Assembly: GCF_033807715.1 (NCBI RefSeq)
Contig: NC_084590.1
Span: 5,597,827-5,661,826 of the forward strand
Length of the DNA: 64,000 bases
DNA from: Cololabis saira
Lineage: Eukaryota > Chordata > Actinopteri > Beloniformes > Belonidae
Direction of reading: 5' to 3'
The notes beneath the pieces are model-generated. The model was given only the letters and a program-made list of their open reading frames with translations. It had not been told where the DNA came from and did not search any database. A program made the position numbers and the translations under genes. Position 1 is the stretch's first letter. Each line of letters begins with the position of its first letter. Shown here in pieces: positions 1 through 19,922 of this stretch.

Positions 1-1424
1 CCCCGTAGTGAACATGTCTAAATTGTGCCCAAAGTGTCAATATTTTGTGTGACCACCATTGCTATCTAGCACGGCTTTAACCCTCCTGGGCATGGAATCC
101 ACCAGAGCTGCACAGGTTGCTTCTGGAATCTTCTTCCACTCTTCCATGACGACATCACGGAGCACACGGATGTTGGACACCTTGCACTCCTCCACCTTCC
201 TCTTGAGGATGCCCCACAGGTGCTCAATTGGGTTTAGGTCTGGAGACAAACTTGGCCAGTCCATCACCTTAACCTTCAGCTTCTTCAGCAAGGCCGTTTT
301 CATCTTGGAGGTGTGTTTAGGGTCATTATCGTGTTGGAAAACTGCCCTACGGCCCAGTTCCCGAAGAGAGGGGATCCTGCTCTGCTGCAGGATGTCACAG
401 TATATATTCGAATTCATGTGTCCCTCAATGAAATGCAGCTCCCCAGTGCCGGCAGCACTCATGCAGCCCCAGACCATGATGCTGCCACCACCATGCTTGA
501 CTGTAGGCAAAACACATTTGTCTTGGTTCCTCACCAGGGTGCCGCCACACACGCCGGACACCATCTGACCCAAACAGGTTTATTTTGGTCTCATCAGACC
601 ACAGGACATGGTTCCAGTAACTCATATTCTTGGATTCATTGTCTTCAGCAAACTGTTTGCGGGCTTTCTTATGCATCGGTTTCAGAAGAGGCTTCTGTCT
701 GGGGCGACGGCCATACAAACCGATTTGATGCAGTGTGCGGCGTATGGTCTGGGCACTGACAGGCTGACATCCCACTTCTGCAACCTCTGCAGCAATGCTG
801 GAAGCACTCGCACGTCTGTTTTTGGAAACCAACCTCTGGATATGACGCTGAGCACGTGGACTCAACTTCTTTGGTCGACCCTGCCGAGGCCTGTTCCGAG
901 TGGAACCTGTCCTGGAAAACCGCTGTATGATCTTAGCCACTGTGCTGCAACTCATTTTCATGGTGTTGGCAATCTTCTTATAGCCAAGGCCATCTTTGTG
1001 AAGCGCAATAATCCTTTTTTTCAGCCGCTCAGAGAGTTCCTTGCCATGAGGTGCCATGTTGTCCAGCATTCAGAGAGAATTGTGCCCAAAACACCAAATT
1101 TAACAGCCCTGCTTATCATTTACACCTGAATCCTTGTAACACTAACGAGTCACATGACACTAGGGCAAGAAAACAACATCATTGGGCACAATTTAGACAT
1201 GTTCACTATGGGGTGTACTCACTTTTGTTGCCAGCTGTGTAGACATTAACAGCTGTGTACTGAGTAATTTTCAAAGGACAATAAATCTATACTGTTATTC
1301 AAGCAGCACACTGACTACTTTAGGTTATATCAAAGTTTCATTAAGATAGTGTTATCCCCTGAAAGGATATGACAGAATATTTGCAAAAATCTAAAGGGTG
1401 TACTCACTTTTGAGATATACTGTA
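1..1424 (-). mobile_element. Tc1-like DNA transposon, left end cut by window edge
   Basis: The inner part of the terminal inverted repeat at 1-33 (ccccgtagtgaacatgtcta...) is matched in inverted form at 1178-1215. The outer part of the right repeat runs on to 1424, where it ends ...tgagatatactgta next to a TA-type target. This resembles the long, roughly 200-bp inverted repeats of teleost Tc1 elements. The left outer arm lies outside the window. A broken transposase gene lies between the repeats on the minus strand. Confidence 0.9.
37..1069 (-). pseudogene. Tc1-family transposase, frameshifted
   Basis: On the minus strand the protein starts near 1069 (MLDNMAPHGKELSERLKKR) with an N-terminal paired-like helix-turn-helix DNA-binding region, followed by a basic GRPKK-type linker. 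The first catalytic Asp is in LWSDETKINLFGSDG. The reading frame then breaks at about 525-545 and resumes in another frame to 37, carrying the second Asp (FQHDNDPKHTSK) and the final Glu (NPIEHLWGILKR). This is the DDE (DD34E) arrangement of Tc1 transposases. The total length, about 340 codons, fits the family. The frameshift makes this copy inactive as read. Confidence 0.88.
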
Positions 1425-1955
1425 CCAGCACTATGTTGTAGTATGTGTATAGTAATCTATAACTCTAATCGATCTGCATGATGTGCAAGATGCTCGGCAC
1501 GTCACGCGTGGAAACGTGTGAGACTTTTCGATACAAAATATTTATTGATCAATTTTAATTCTACCTTATAGGCTGTTATTACTAAATGTTATCATTAAGT
1601 GAGAAAAATAAATTCCAGGACTTTTCCAAAACTTTTGGGATGAACTTATGTTTCCAAAACTTTTCCAGGCCTTGAAAATGACATTTTCAAATTCCATGAC
1701 TTTTCCAGGTTTTTTCAAAACATACGAACCCTGAAATATGGACAAAAATAATATTTCTTGCTACAACTGAGCAGCTCCATTTTCTTTTCAGATCTTAAAT
1801 TTTATTTATACTAAAGGTTCAAGTTTTTAGAGAATTTAAATTGAGACAAAAATTGCGCTGGATTTTTCAGTCTTGTCTGCGTTGAAACACAAACATAATA
1901 CGGTAAAAAGAATCAGGTCACGCTGATACGCGGTGCAATAATCAGACCAACGCTT
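1425..1955. other. Intergenic/intronic AT-rich DNA with a possible hAT end
   Basis: No gene is seen. A block at about 1610-1735 repeats 'cttttccagg/ccatgacttttccagg' and resembles one end of a widespread fish DNA transposon, but no matching opposite end was found. Confidence 0.35.
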
Positions 1956-1959
1956 TTGT

Positions 1960-11097
<9,138 letters not shown>

Positions 11098-11278
11098 GAT
11101 GGCGGATATTGGAGGTTTTTAAATGTTGTTTTAGATCCGTGAGTGTATAAAACTGCGGGAGCAGAAAGGAGAAATGTCCTGCCTTTGTTTATGTTCGAGC
11201 GTAGTAAGCATGCTCAGACCGCACAGTGACGTCATGCTCCGCCTTCTTCTATGACGTGGACGTGGCAGCGTCCATGCA
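11098..11278 (-). promoter_or_regulatory. Putative ppm1d promoter/5' UTR region
   Basis: Sequence immediately 5' of the ppm1d start codon (minus strand). It contains short GC-rich blocks (gtgacgtcatg at 11227, a CRE-like element, and tgacgtgga). Assigned by position plus the CRE-like motif; the transcription start cannot be fixed from sequence. Confidence 0.4.
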
Positions 11279-11402
11279 GCTGCTGCCCTCTAGTGGCCGA
11301 TTACAGTTATAACACATGGATCTGTAAAGCTGCTGCCCTCTAGTGGCCGATTACAGTTATAACACATTGATCTATAAAGCTGCTGCCCTCTAGTGGCCAA
11401 TT
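11279..11402 (-). promoter_or_regulatory. Three tandem CTCF-like sites, 50-bp period
   Basis: The minus-strand 20-mer GGCCACTAGAGGGCAGCAGC occurs at 11279-11298 and 11329-11348. A one-mismatch copy (TGGCCACTAG becomes TTGGCCACTAG outside the core) occurs at 11379-11398. It fits the vertebrate CTCF core CCASYAGRKGGCRSYR. The period is exactly 50 bp. All three point the same way and lie between ppm1d and the 5S array. Confidence 0.65.
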
Positions 11403-11412
11403 CAAGTTCTAA

Positions 11413-11620
11413 CCAGAGCTGGGTAGAGGAGCCAAAAATTGTACTCAAGTAAAAGTACGGTTACTTCAGAATAATATGACTCAAGTAGAAGTAAAAAGTA
11501 GTCATCCAAATAATTACTTGAGTAAAAGTAAAAAAGTACTTTGTGAAAAAACTACTCAAGTACTGAGTAACTGTTGAGTAACGTCTGATTTATTTTTTTA
11601 GCACAACTTTTCAAACAGTT
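11413..11620. mobile_element. Truncated hAT element, cut by the 5S array boundary
   Basis: It starts cagagctgggtagaggagcc and runs almost base for base with the left 200 bp of the intact element at 33765. It stops abruptly at 11620 where the first 5S repeat unit begins. Confidence 0.85.
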
Positions 11621-11801
11621 CCCTCCACCCACTCTCACCTCTTTCTTAGATTAGATTAAACTGTCCTTTATTTCTATCCTAATGGGGAAATTCACTTTTT
11701 TTATTGGATCCATCCAACAAACAGACAAACAAATAAACAAGCAAAGCAGGTATAAAAATGTGTGAGTAGAGGGAGCAAGAGCACTCTCTGCTGGTTGAAA
11801 A

Positions 11802-11920
11802 AGCTTACAGCACCGGGTATTCCCAGGCGGTCTCCCATCCAAGTACTAACCCGGCCCGACCCTGCTTAGCTTCCGAGATCAGACGAGATCGGGCGTATTC
11901 AGGCTGGTATGGCCGTAAGC
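11802..11920 (-). rRNA. 5S rRNA, unit A
   Basis: This is the 119-nt vertebrate-type 5S gene transcribed by RNA polymerase III. The internal control region is intact: box A AGCTAAGCAGGG, and box C around GGATGGGAGACC. The 3' end runs into a T5 terminator (from 11801 downward). A TATA-like box (minus strand CTATATAAGAG, about 11943-11953) lies about 25-32 bases upstream. Confidence 0.96.
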
Positions 11921-12297
11921 GAAAGCTGAACCCTGAAATAGCTCTTATATAGTGTTCACTTCTTGGCAACCACATCCCCGATGTCTGAGACGGAGAGTAA
12001 AACCGGTATGTTCCAGAGTCAGTGGATCATTCACAAGTGGAGCTGGTGGATTGTAGCGGAGCTGAAACTCTGCAGCTGCCGTGTGTCGGTGTTTATGAGA
12101 CACTTCACTCCCACATGTTCACCGGGGGGTTGTTGTCACATTGTGAGTGTCTAAAATAAGAGGCTGTGAACGGGTGAATAGGAAAAAGGCTAAATCGCTT
12201 TGCAGAGCCTATAAGTAGCTGAACTAAAGAAATAAACTATAGGAGCGCCATCCATTTATTTTAAGGAGTAACTCGGTCGTCAAAGGACAGCATACGG

Positions 12298-12351
12298 ATG
12301 TTTGTGTTGTTCAGTTATGATGAAAAAAACACAAACGTGACAGTACACTCG
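12298..12351 (+). other. Exon-like start in 5S spacer (units A-D)
   Basis: ATG followed by 18 codons (MFVLFSYDEKNTNVTVHS) ends exactly at a consensus donor, TCG|GTAAGT. The same block is unchanged in units B (15975-16028), C (18802-18855) and D (20302-20355), and absent from E-G. I do not recognise the peptide. It may be the first exon of a gene captured in the spacer, or chance. A continuous reading past the donor stays open to 12693 in unit A only because of LINE-tail sequence. Confidence 0.3.
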
Positions 12352-12443
12352 GTAAGTGCGCGTATCCACCTTATTCCTGGAGGCTCTACTGTAGAAGACA
12401 GTTGTGAAGCCGCAGCTGCCGCTTACGACCATACCGCCATGAA

Positions 12444-12459
12444 CCAGCAGAGGGCGCTG
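12444..12459 (+). promoter_or_regulatory. CTCF-like motif in 5S spacer
   Basis: CCAGCAGAGGGCGCTG fits the CTCF core CCASYAGRKGGCRSYR at every position. Identical copies are in unit B (16131-16146), C (18948-18963) and D (20448-20463). Confidence 0.5.
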
Positions 12460-12546
12460 TTGCTACGTTTGGGAACATGTGCACATTCATCCTCGTTTGC
12501 AGCAAATCAGCTCCAGCTTCAGACGCGTAGCGTTCAAATGCTTCAA

Positions 12547-12586
12547 GTGCTTGCTCTTCCACGAAGAATAGTGGAAGAGCAAGCAC
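12547..12586. repeat. Perfect 16-bp hairpin
   Basis: GTGCTTGCTCTTCCAC, an 8-base loop gaagaata, then the exact inverted arm. It is repeated at 16224-16263 and 20551-20590, always just before the LINE insertion. Confidence 0.9.
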
Positions 12587-12606
12587 ACGTAATAGCACAC
12601 ATTAGA

Positions 12607-14127
12607 GTGAGTAGTAGTAGTAGTAGTAAACCTTTATTTTACCAGGCAAGAATTGCTAAGAATACATTCTTATTTAAGGCAATGGCCTGGTAGGAGGTGA
12701 AAGACCTCCTAAGGGGAAGGGAGAGGGGGAGTAACATTAAAATATAGACAATAAAAGCACATACAACAACAGTGACACAAAAGAAAAAGGAATAAAGACA
12801 TAATGCAGTGACACACCACAGAATGACAGTTAGTTTGACCTACAGTGACACACAACAAGTTAAGTAAGGACAGAGACACTAAAAGTAAAAACAGTGATAC
12901 TATACAACCATAAATGAAACAGTAACAAAACAACAGCAGTAACAGACGGTGTTAGTGAGGTTAGTGAGGTGACAGGATCAGAGAGAGCTTTAGCTGGGAC
13001 AGCTGCAGGTATGGATTTAGTTATGACGTGTTTGAAGGAGTTGACAGAGGTAAGAGTTTGTAACTGTAAGGATTTTTGGAGTTGATTCCAGCTGTCGGTG
13101 CCAGCAACCTGGAAGGAGGAACGGCCCAGGGAAGAGTGCGTCAGTGGGGCATTTAACAGGATGAGAGGGGCAGAACGGGTGTTGTGTATAGGGGGAGGGC
13201 GCAGATGCAGAAGCTGTGTTAGGTAGGGAGGAGTAAGACCTAGGAGGGTTTTGAATACCAGCATCAGCCAGTGCATGTTGCACTTGGTTTCCAGGGGGGG
13301 CCAGTTTGCCAGGGTGTAGAGGTCACAGTGATGGGTCCTGTATGGGGCGTTGGTGGCAAATCGAATGGCGGAGTGGTATAGAACGTTGAGCCGTTCAAGT
13401 GCTCCTTTGCAGGCAGATCTATATATGACGTCACCGTAATCAAAATGTGGAAGCACAGTGAGCTGGACCAAGGAGCGTTTGGCAGTGGCAGTGAACGAGG
13501 AGCGGTTACGGTAAAGAAAGCTGAGCCTGGCCTTCACTTTTGACTGCAGAGAGGACAAGTGCTCAGTGAATGACAGGCTGCTATCTATCCAGACTCCCAG
13601 ATATTTATAAGAGGATACCAGGTCAAGTTTATGGTCGTCAGCAGCCAGAATGGTACCATCTTGGACAGTGTGCTTACGACCAAACCACATGACCTTGGTT
13701 TTGCTGGAGTTTATGGATAGGCCGAGGGCAGAGAAACCAGACTGTACGGCTTGGAAGCTCTGTTGGAGTGTTTCCAGGGCGATTGCATGGGAGGGACCGG
13801 TGGCATAGAGCACTGTGTCGTCGGCATACAAGTGAATAGATGAGTTGGCAGCTGATTTAACTATATCATTTATGTAAATTGAGAATATGACCGGGGCTAA
13901 TATTGAGCCCTGTGGAACACAACTTAAGATAAGATAGAAAGGAGTTGTGAAGAAATAAGGTCAGATTTCACAAATTGAGTGCGTCCAGTGAGATAGTTCT
14001 CGAACCAGGCTAACGAGCTGTTTGAAGCACCGATGGAGTTGAGGCGAACCAAAAGCTGTTTATGTACTACGTTGTAAAAGGCCTTAGCCAGGTCGATGAA
14101 GACGGCCACACAGTATTGCTTGTGAGT
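12607..14127 (-). mobile_element. 5'-truncated LINE inserted in unit A
   Basis: Minus-strand non-LTR retrotransposon with reverse-transcriptase motifs in order: FIDLAKAFYNVVHKQLL (about 14107), VPQGSILAPVIFSIYINDI (about 13900), YADDTVLY (13830), SYKYLGVWID, FDYGDVIY, RTHHCDLY and LNQLQKSL-like C-terminus. The 3' end is a (TAC)n tail at 12607-12625 (plus strand tagtagtag). The sequence gagtga flanks both sides and is present once in uninterrupted units, so it is a short target duplication. The frame is broken near 13850-13925, so it is non-functional. Confidence 0.88.
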
Positions 14128-14864
14128 GAAGATGTATTTCTTTTCTTGTTATTATAAACAACAGAAAACCAGACACACACAGCCGTTTAAAAGCACAGCA
14201 GAAGTAGTGAAATTATTTTGCCACAGGACCATGAAAATATTCTAACTGTAATGGCAATCTAACAACAAAAAATGCCATGTGAGGGAATTTGAAGACATTT
14301 CCAACTCATGCTGGTTCCAAAAAAGGTGGTCCGACAGGGAGCTGTGTTCAACACTTTATTTTACATGTGCAAAGCTTCAAAAAACAACACCTACAATACC
14401 CGGGTGCTGAATGAGAGGTTAAAAAACAAGCTTGTGTATTATCAGACACATTAGGCTACTGGCGACAGAACAAACCATGCGGACACACACCCTCCATGCA
14501 CGGTTGAAGAACTATGTGGCTTCCCAGCTCCTAATTCCCCTGCACCTGATCACCTGTGTCTCCCTTACCTAACCTCTGATTGACAATTAGCTCCTATGCC
14601 CACTGGTGTGCAGGTGATGCAATGACAACCTCCACCCACACACACACACACAGCACAACTCTAAATCGGCTACAACAACAACAGCAAGTAAGAAAGCAGT
14701 GGAGCATGAAGGTGAAACTTTTCTTTAGTCGCTAGACTGTGAGACTGTGTTAGATTGGGACCAGCTTCATGATACAACATCAAATCCATGACTGACTGCA
14801 TTACAGAGTACATTCATTTCTGCGTATCTTCTCTTCTTCCAGGAGGATCAGTCTTTCCATAACA
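14128..14864. other. 5S spacer, unit A, non-coding
   Basis: Spacer block shared with all later units (aagatgtatttcttttcttg onward). It has a short CA-rich stretch near 14630-14655. No gene seen before the exon-like segment at 14845. Confidence 0.6.
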
Positions 14865-15041
14865 ATGAGCCCTAGTTACGTGAAGGAGCTCTGGAAGAGG
14901 ATGGAGAGAGTCTTTGTGGATGGACACAGAGACAAACACGGTACAGAAGAAGATGACAAGGAGGCAGAGGGAAAACAAGGATGCGTACAGAAGGAGGTCC
15001 AGGAGCTCAAACATCAGAGCGTGAGGGATGTGTTGTCTTGA
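14845..15041 (+). other. Exon-like ORF in 5S spacer, unit A
   Basis: A pyrimidine-rich acceptor (cttctcttcttccag) is followed by an ATG at 14865 and 58 codons beginning MSPSYVKELWKRMERVFVDG, ending TGA at 15041. An overlapping second frame stays open from 14981 to 15250. Copies occur in every unit A-G (ATG at 17698, 19196, 22025, 24986, 28269 and 31877). Rich in Glu/Lys/Gln; no domain recognised. Confidence 0.3.
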
Positions 15042-15476
15042 TAAACCACGTACGTACAGAGTCATACTGGACGGACGGCAGCTTCTCCCTCATCTCCCCA
15101 CATCAGGAATCTAATACGCGTGCTGGTATTTGTGATCAAGTTTATGGTGTCGCTTGTTCATCCTGCATCAGCTTGATTGAACTGTTGGCCTCTTTTGGTT
15201 TACTGGAGATTATTACATTTCCTCCTCATGTCACATATCTGTCAACCTGAATCTGTTTGACTTTACGCCCTCCACCCACTCTCACCTCTTTCTTAGATTA
15301 GATTAAACTGTCCTTTATTTCTACCCTAATGGGGAAATTCACTTTTTTTATTGGATCCATCCAATAAACAAACAAACAAACAAACAAACAAACAAACAAA
15401 CAAACAAACAAACAAACAAAGCAGGTATAAAAATGTGTGAGTAGAGGGAGCAAGAGCACTCTCTGCTGGTTGAAAA

Positions 15477-15595
15477 AGCTTACAGCACCGGGTATTCCCA
15501 GGCGGTCTCCCATCCAAGTACTAACCCGGCCCGACCCTGCTTAGCTTCCGAGATCAGACGAGATCGGGCGTATTCAGGCTGGTATGGCCGTAAGC
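15477..15595 (-). rRNA. 5S rRNA, unit B
   Basis: Same sequence as the unit A copy as far as read. Control boxes, T-run terminator and upstream TATA-like box (about 15618-15628) are all present. Confidence 0.96.
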
Positions 15596-16283
15596 GAAAG
15601 CTGAACCCTGAAATAGCTCTTATATAGTGTTCACTTCTCGGCAACCACATCCCCGATGTCTGAGACGGAGAGTAAAACCGGTGTGTTCAAGAGTCAGTGG
15701 ATCTCATTCACAAGTGGAGCTGGTGGATTGTAGCGGAGCTGAAACTCTGCAGCTGCCGTGTGTCGGTGTTTATGAGACACTTCACTCCCACATGTTCACC
15801 GGGGGGTTGTTGTCACATTGTGAGTGTCTAAAATAAGAGGCTGTGAACGGGTGAATAGGAAAAAGGCTAAATCGCTTTGCAGAGCCTATAAGTAGCTGAA
15901 CTAAAGAAATAAACTATAGGAGCGCCATCCATTTATTTTAAGGAGTAACTCGGTCGTCAAAGGACAGCATACGGATGTTTGTGTTGTTCAGTTATGATGA
16001 AAAAAACACAAACGTGACAGTACACTCGGTAAGTGCGCGTATCCACCTTATTCCTGGAGGCTCTACTGTAGAAGACAGTTGTGAAGCCGCAGCTGCCGCT
16101 TACGACCATACCGCCATGAACCAGCAGAGGGCGCTGTTGCTACGTTTGGGAACATGTGCACATTCATCCTCGTTTGCAGCAAATCAGCTCCAGCTTCAGA
16201 CGCGTAGCGTTCAAATGCTTCAAGTGCTTGCTCTTCCACGAAGAATAGTGGAAGAGCAAGCACACGTAATAGCACACATTAGA

Positions 16284-16857
16284 GTGAGTAGTAGTAGTAG
16301 TAGTAAACCTTTATTTTACCAGGCAAGAATTGCTAAGAATACATTCTTATTTAAGGCAATGGCCTGGTAGGAGGTGAAAGACCTCCTAAGGGGAAGGGAG
16401 AGGGGGAGTAACATTAAAATATAGACAATAAAAGCACATACAACAACAGTGACACAAAAGAAAAAGGAATAAAGACATAATGCAGTGACACACCACAGAA
16501 TGACAGTTAGTTTGACCTACAGTGACACACAACAAGTTAAGTAAGGACAGAGACACTAAAAGTAAAAACAGTGATACTATACAACCATAAATGAAACAGT
16601 AACAAAACAACAGCAGTAACAGACGGTGTTAGTGAGGTTAGTGAGGTGACAGGATCAGAGAGAGCTTTAGCTGGGACAGCTGCAGGTATGGATTTAGTTA
16701 TGACGTGTTTGAAGGAGTTGACAGAGGTAAGAGTTTGTAACTGTAAGGATTTTTGGAGTTGATTCCAGCTGTCGGCAGCAGCAACCTGGAAGGAGGAACG
16801 GCCCAGGGAAGAGTGCGTCAGTGGGGCATTTAACAGGATGAGAGGGGCAGAACGGGA
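16284..16857 (-). mobile_element. Shortened LINE copy, unit B
   Basis: Same 3' end and tail as the unit A LINE, but it stops inside the C-terminal coding region at ...ggggcagaacggg and joins directly to aaatctgactggatcactga and then telomeric repeats. Confidence 0.88.
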
Positions 16858-16894
16858 AATCTGACTGGATCACTGACTGGACTGTCGTTGGCTG

Positions 16895-16934
16895 CTAACC
16901 CTAACCCTAACCCTAACCCTAACCCTAACCCTAA
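16895..16934. repeat. Interstitial telomeric repeat, unit B
   Basis: 40 bases of (CCCTAA)n, about 6.7 copies, following gttggctg and preceding tagcacacattagag. Confidence 0.97.
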
Positions 16935-17697
16935 TAGCACACATTAGAGTGAAGATGTATTTCTTTTCTTGTTATTACAAACACCAGAAAACCAGACACA
17001 CACAGCTGTTTAAAAGCACAGCAGAAGTAGTGAAATTATTTTGCCACAGGACCATGAAAATATTATAACTGTAATGGCAATCTAACAACAAAAAATGCCA
17101 TGTGAGGGAATTTGAAGACATTTCCAACTCATGCTGGTTCCAAAAAAAGTGGTCCGACAGGGAGCTGCGTTCAACACTTTATTTTACATGTGCAAAGCTT
17201 CAAAAAACAACACCTACAATACCCGGGTGCTGAATGAGAGGTTAAAAAACGAGCTTGTGTATCATCAGACACATTAGGCTACTGGTGAAAGAACAAACCA
17301 TGCGGACACACACACTCCATGCACGGTTGAAGAACTATGTGGCTTCCCAGCTCCTAATTCCCCTGCACCTGATCACCTGTGTCTCCCTTACCTAACCTCT
17401 GATTGACAATTACCTCCTATGCCCACTGGTGCGCAGGTGATGCAATGACAACCTCCACCCACATGCACACATACACACACACACAGCACAACTCTAAATC
17501 GGCTACAACAACAGCAGCAAGTAAGAAAGCAGTGCAGCATGAAGGTGAAACTTTTCTTTAGTCGCTAGACTGTGAGACTGTGTTAGATTGGGACCAGCTT
17601 CATGATACAACATCAAATCCATGACTGACTGCATTACAGAGTACATTCATTTCTGCGTATCTTCTCTTCTTCCAGGAGGATCAGTCTTTCCATAACA
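16935..17697. other. 5S spacer, unit B, non-coding
   Basis: The same spacer block as in unit A from aagatgtatttcttttcttg onward, with a short CA repeat near 17465-17485. No gene seen. Confidence 0.6.
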
Positions 17698-18305
17698 ATG
17701 AGCCCTAGTTACGTGAAGGAGCTCTGGAAGAGGATGGAGAGAGTCTTTGTGGATGGACACAGAGACAAACACGGTACAGAAGAAGATGACAAGGAGGCAG
17801 AGGGAGAACAAGGATGCGTACAGAAGGAGGTCCAGGAGCTCAAACATCAGAGCGTGAGGGATGTGTTGTCTTGATAAACCACGTACGTACAGAGTCATAC
17901 TGGACGGACGGCAGCTTCTCCCTCATCTCCCCACATCAGGAATCTAATACGCGTGCTGGTATTTGTGATCAAGTTTATGGTGTCGCTTGTTCATCCTGCA
18001 TCAGCTTGATTGAACTGTTGGCCTCTTTTGGTTTACTGGAGATTATTACATTTCCTCCTCATGTCACATATCTGTCAACCTGAATCTGTTTGACTTTACG
18101 CCCTCCACCCACTCTCACCTCTTTCTTAGATTAGATTAAACTGTCCTTTATTTCTACCCTAATGGGGAAATTCACTTTTTTTATTGGATCCATCCAATAA
18201 ACAAACAAACAAACAAACAAACAAACAAACAAACAAACAAACAAACAAAGCAGGTATAAAAATGTGTGAGTAGAGGGAGCAAGAGCACTCTCTGCTGGTT
18301 GAAAA

Positions 18306-18424
18306 AGCTTACAGCACCGGGTATTCCCAGGCGGTCTCCCATCCAAGTACTAACCCGGCCCGACCCTGCTTAGCTTCCGAGATCAGACGAGATCGGGCGT
18401 ATTCAGGCTGGTATGGCCGTAAGC
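18306..18424 (-). rRNA. 5S rRNA, unit C
   Basis: Intact 119-nt gene with boxes A and C and T-run terminator. It sits in the shortest unit (1498 bp). Confidence 0.96.
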
Positions 18425-19005
18425 GAAAGCTGAACCCTGAAATAGCTCTTATATAGTGTTCACTTCTCGGCAACCACATCCCCGATGTCTGAGACGGAGA
18501 GTAAAACCGGTGTGTTCAAGAGTCAGTGGATCATTCACAAGTGGAGCTGGTGGATTGTAGCGGAGCTGAAACTCTGCAGCTGCCGTGTGTCGGTGTTTAT
18601 GAGACACTTCACTCCCACATGTTCACCGGGGGGTTGTTGTCACATTGTGAGTGTCTAAAATAAGAGGCTGTGAACGGGTGAATAGGAAAAAGGCTAAATC
18701 GCTTTGCAGAGCCTATAAGTAGCTGAACTAAAGAAATAAACTATAGGAGCGCCATCCATTTATTTTAAGGAGTAACTCGGTCGTCAAAGGACAGCATACG
18801 GATGTTTGTGTTGTTCAGTTATGATGAAAAAAACACAAACGTGACAGTACACTCGGTAAGTGCGCGTATCCACCTTATTCCTGGAGGCTCTACTGTAGAA
18901 GACAGTTGTGAAGCCGCAGCTGCCGCTTACGACCATACCGCCATGAACCAGCAGAGGGCGCTGTTGCTACGTTTGGGAACATGTGCACATTCATCCTCGT
19001 TTGCA

Positions 19006-19043
19006 GGGTTAGGGTTAGGGTTAGGGTTAGGGTTAGGGTTAGG
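19006..19043. repeat. Interstitial telomeric repeat, unit C, inverted orientation
   Basis: 38 bases of (GGGTTA)n, the opposite strand sense to every other block in the array. It joins the spacer point cctcgtttgca directly to ggtgaaacttttctttagtc. About 1.3 kb of spacer present in unit B is missing between those points. Confidence 0.97.
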
Positions 19044-19803
19044 TGAAACTTTTCTTTAGTCGCTAGACTGTGAGACTGTGTTAGATTGGGACCAGCTTCA
19101 TGATACAACATCAAATCCATGACTGACTGCATTACAGAGTACATTCATTTCTGCGTATCTTCTCTTCTTCCAGGAGGATCAGTCTTTCCATAACAATGAG
19201 CCCTAGTTACGTGAAGGAGCTCTGGAAGAGGATGGAGAGAGTCTTTGTGGATGGACACAGAGACAAACACGGTACAGAAGAAGATGACAAGGAGGCAGAG
19301 GGAGAACAAGGATGCGTACAGAAGGAGGTCCAGGAGCTCAAACATCAGAGCGTGAGGGATGTGTTGTCTTGATAAACCACGTACGTACAGAGTCATACTG
19401 GACGGACGGCAGCTTCTCCCTCATCTCCCCACATCAGGAATCTAATACGCGTGCTGGTATTTGTGATCAAGTTTATGGTGTCGCTTGTTCATCCTGCATC
19501 AGCTTGATTGAACTGTTGGCCTCTTTTGGTTTACTGGAGATTATTACATTTCCTCCTCATGTCACATATCTGTCAACCTGAATCTGTTTGACTTTACGCC
19601 CTCCACCCACTCTCACCTCTTTCTTAGATTAGATTAAACTGTCCTTTATTTCTACCCTAATGGGGAAATTCACTTTTTTTATTGGATCCATCCAATAAAC
19701 AAACAAACAAACAAACAAACAAACAAACAAACAAACAAACAAACAAAGCAGGTATAAAAATGTGTGAGTAGAGGGAGCAAGAGCACTCTCTGCTGGTTGA
19801 AAA

Positions 19804-19922
19804 AGCTTACAGCACCGGGTATTCCCAGGCGGTCTCCCATCCAAGTACTAACCCGGCCCGACCCTGCTTAGCTTCCGAGATCAGACGAGATCGGGCGTAT
19901 TCAGGCTGGTATGGCCGTAAGC
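19804..19922 (-). rRNA. 5S rRNA, unit D
   Basis: Intact 119-nt gene with internal control region, T-run terminator and TATA-like box at about 19945-19955. Confidence 0.96.

Noticed and set aside
15298..15517. Repeated minus-strand ORF MDGRPPGNTRCCK... followed by a CLFV run
   Set aside because: It starts inside the 5S rRNA gene and continues through the (AAAC)n tract. Its recurrence follows from the array, not from protein selection.
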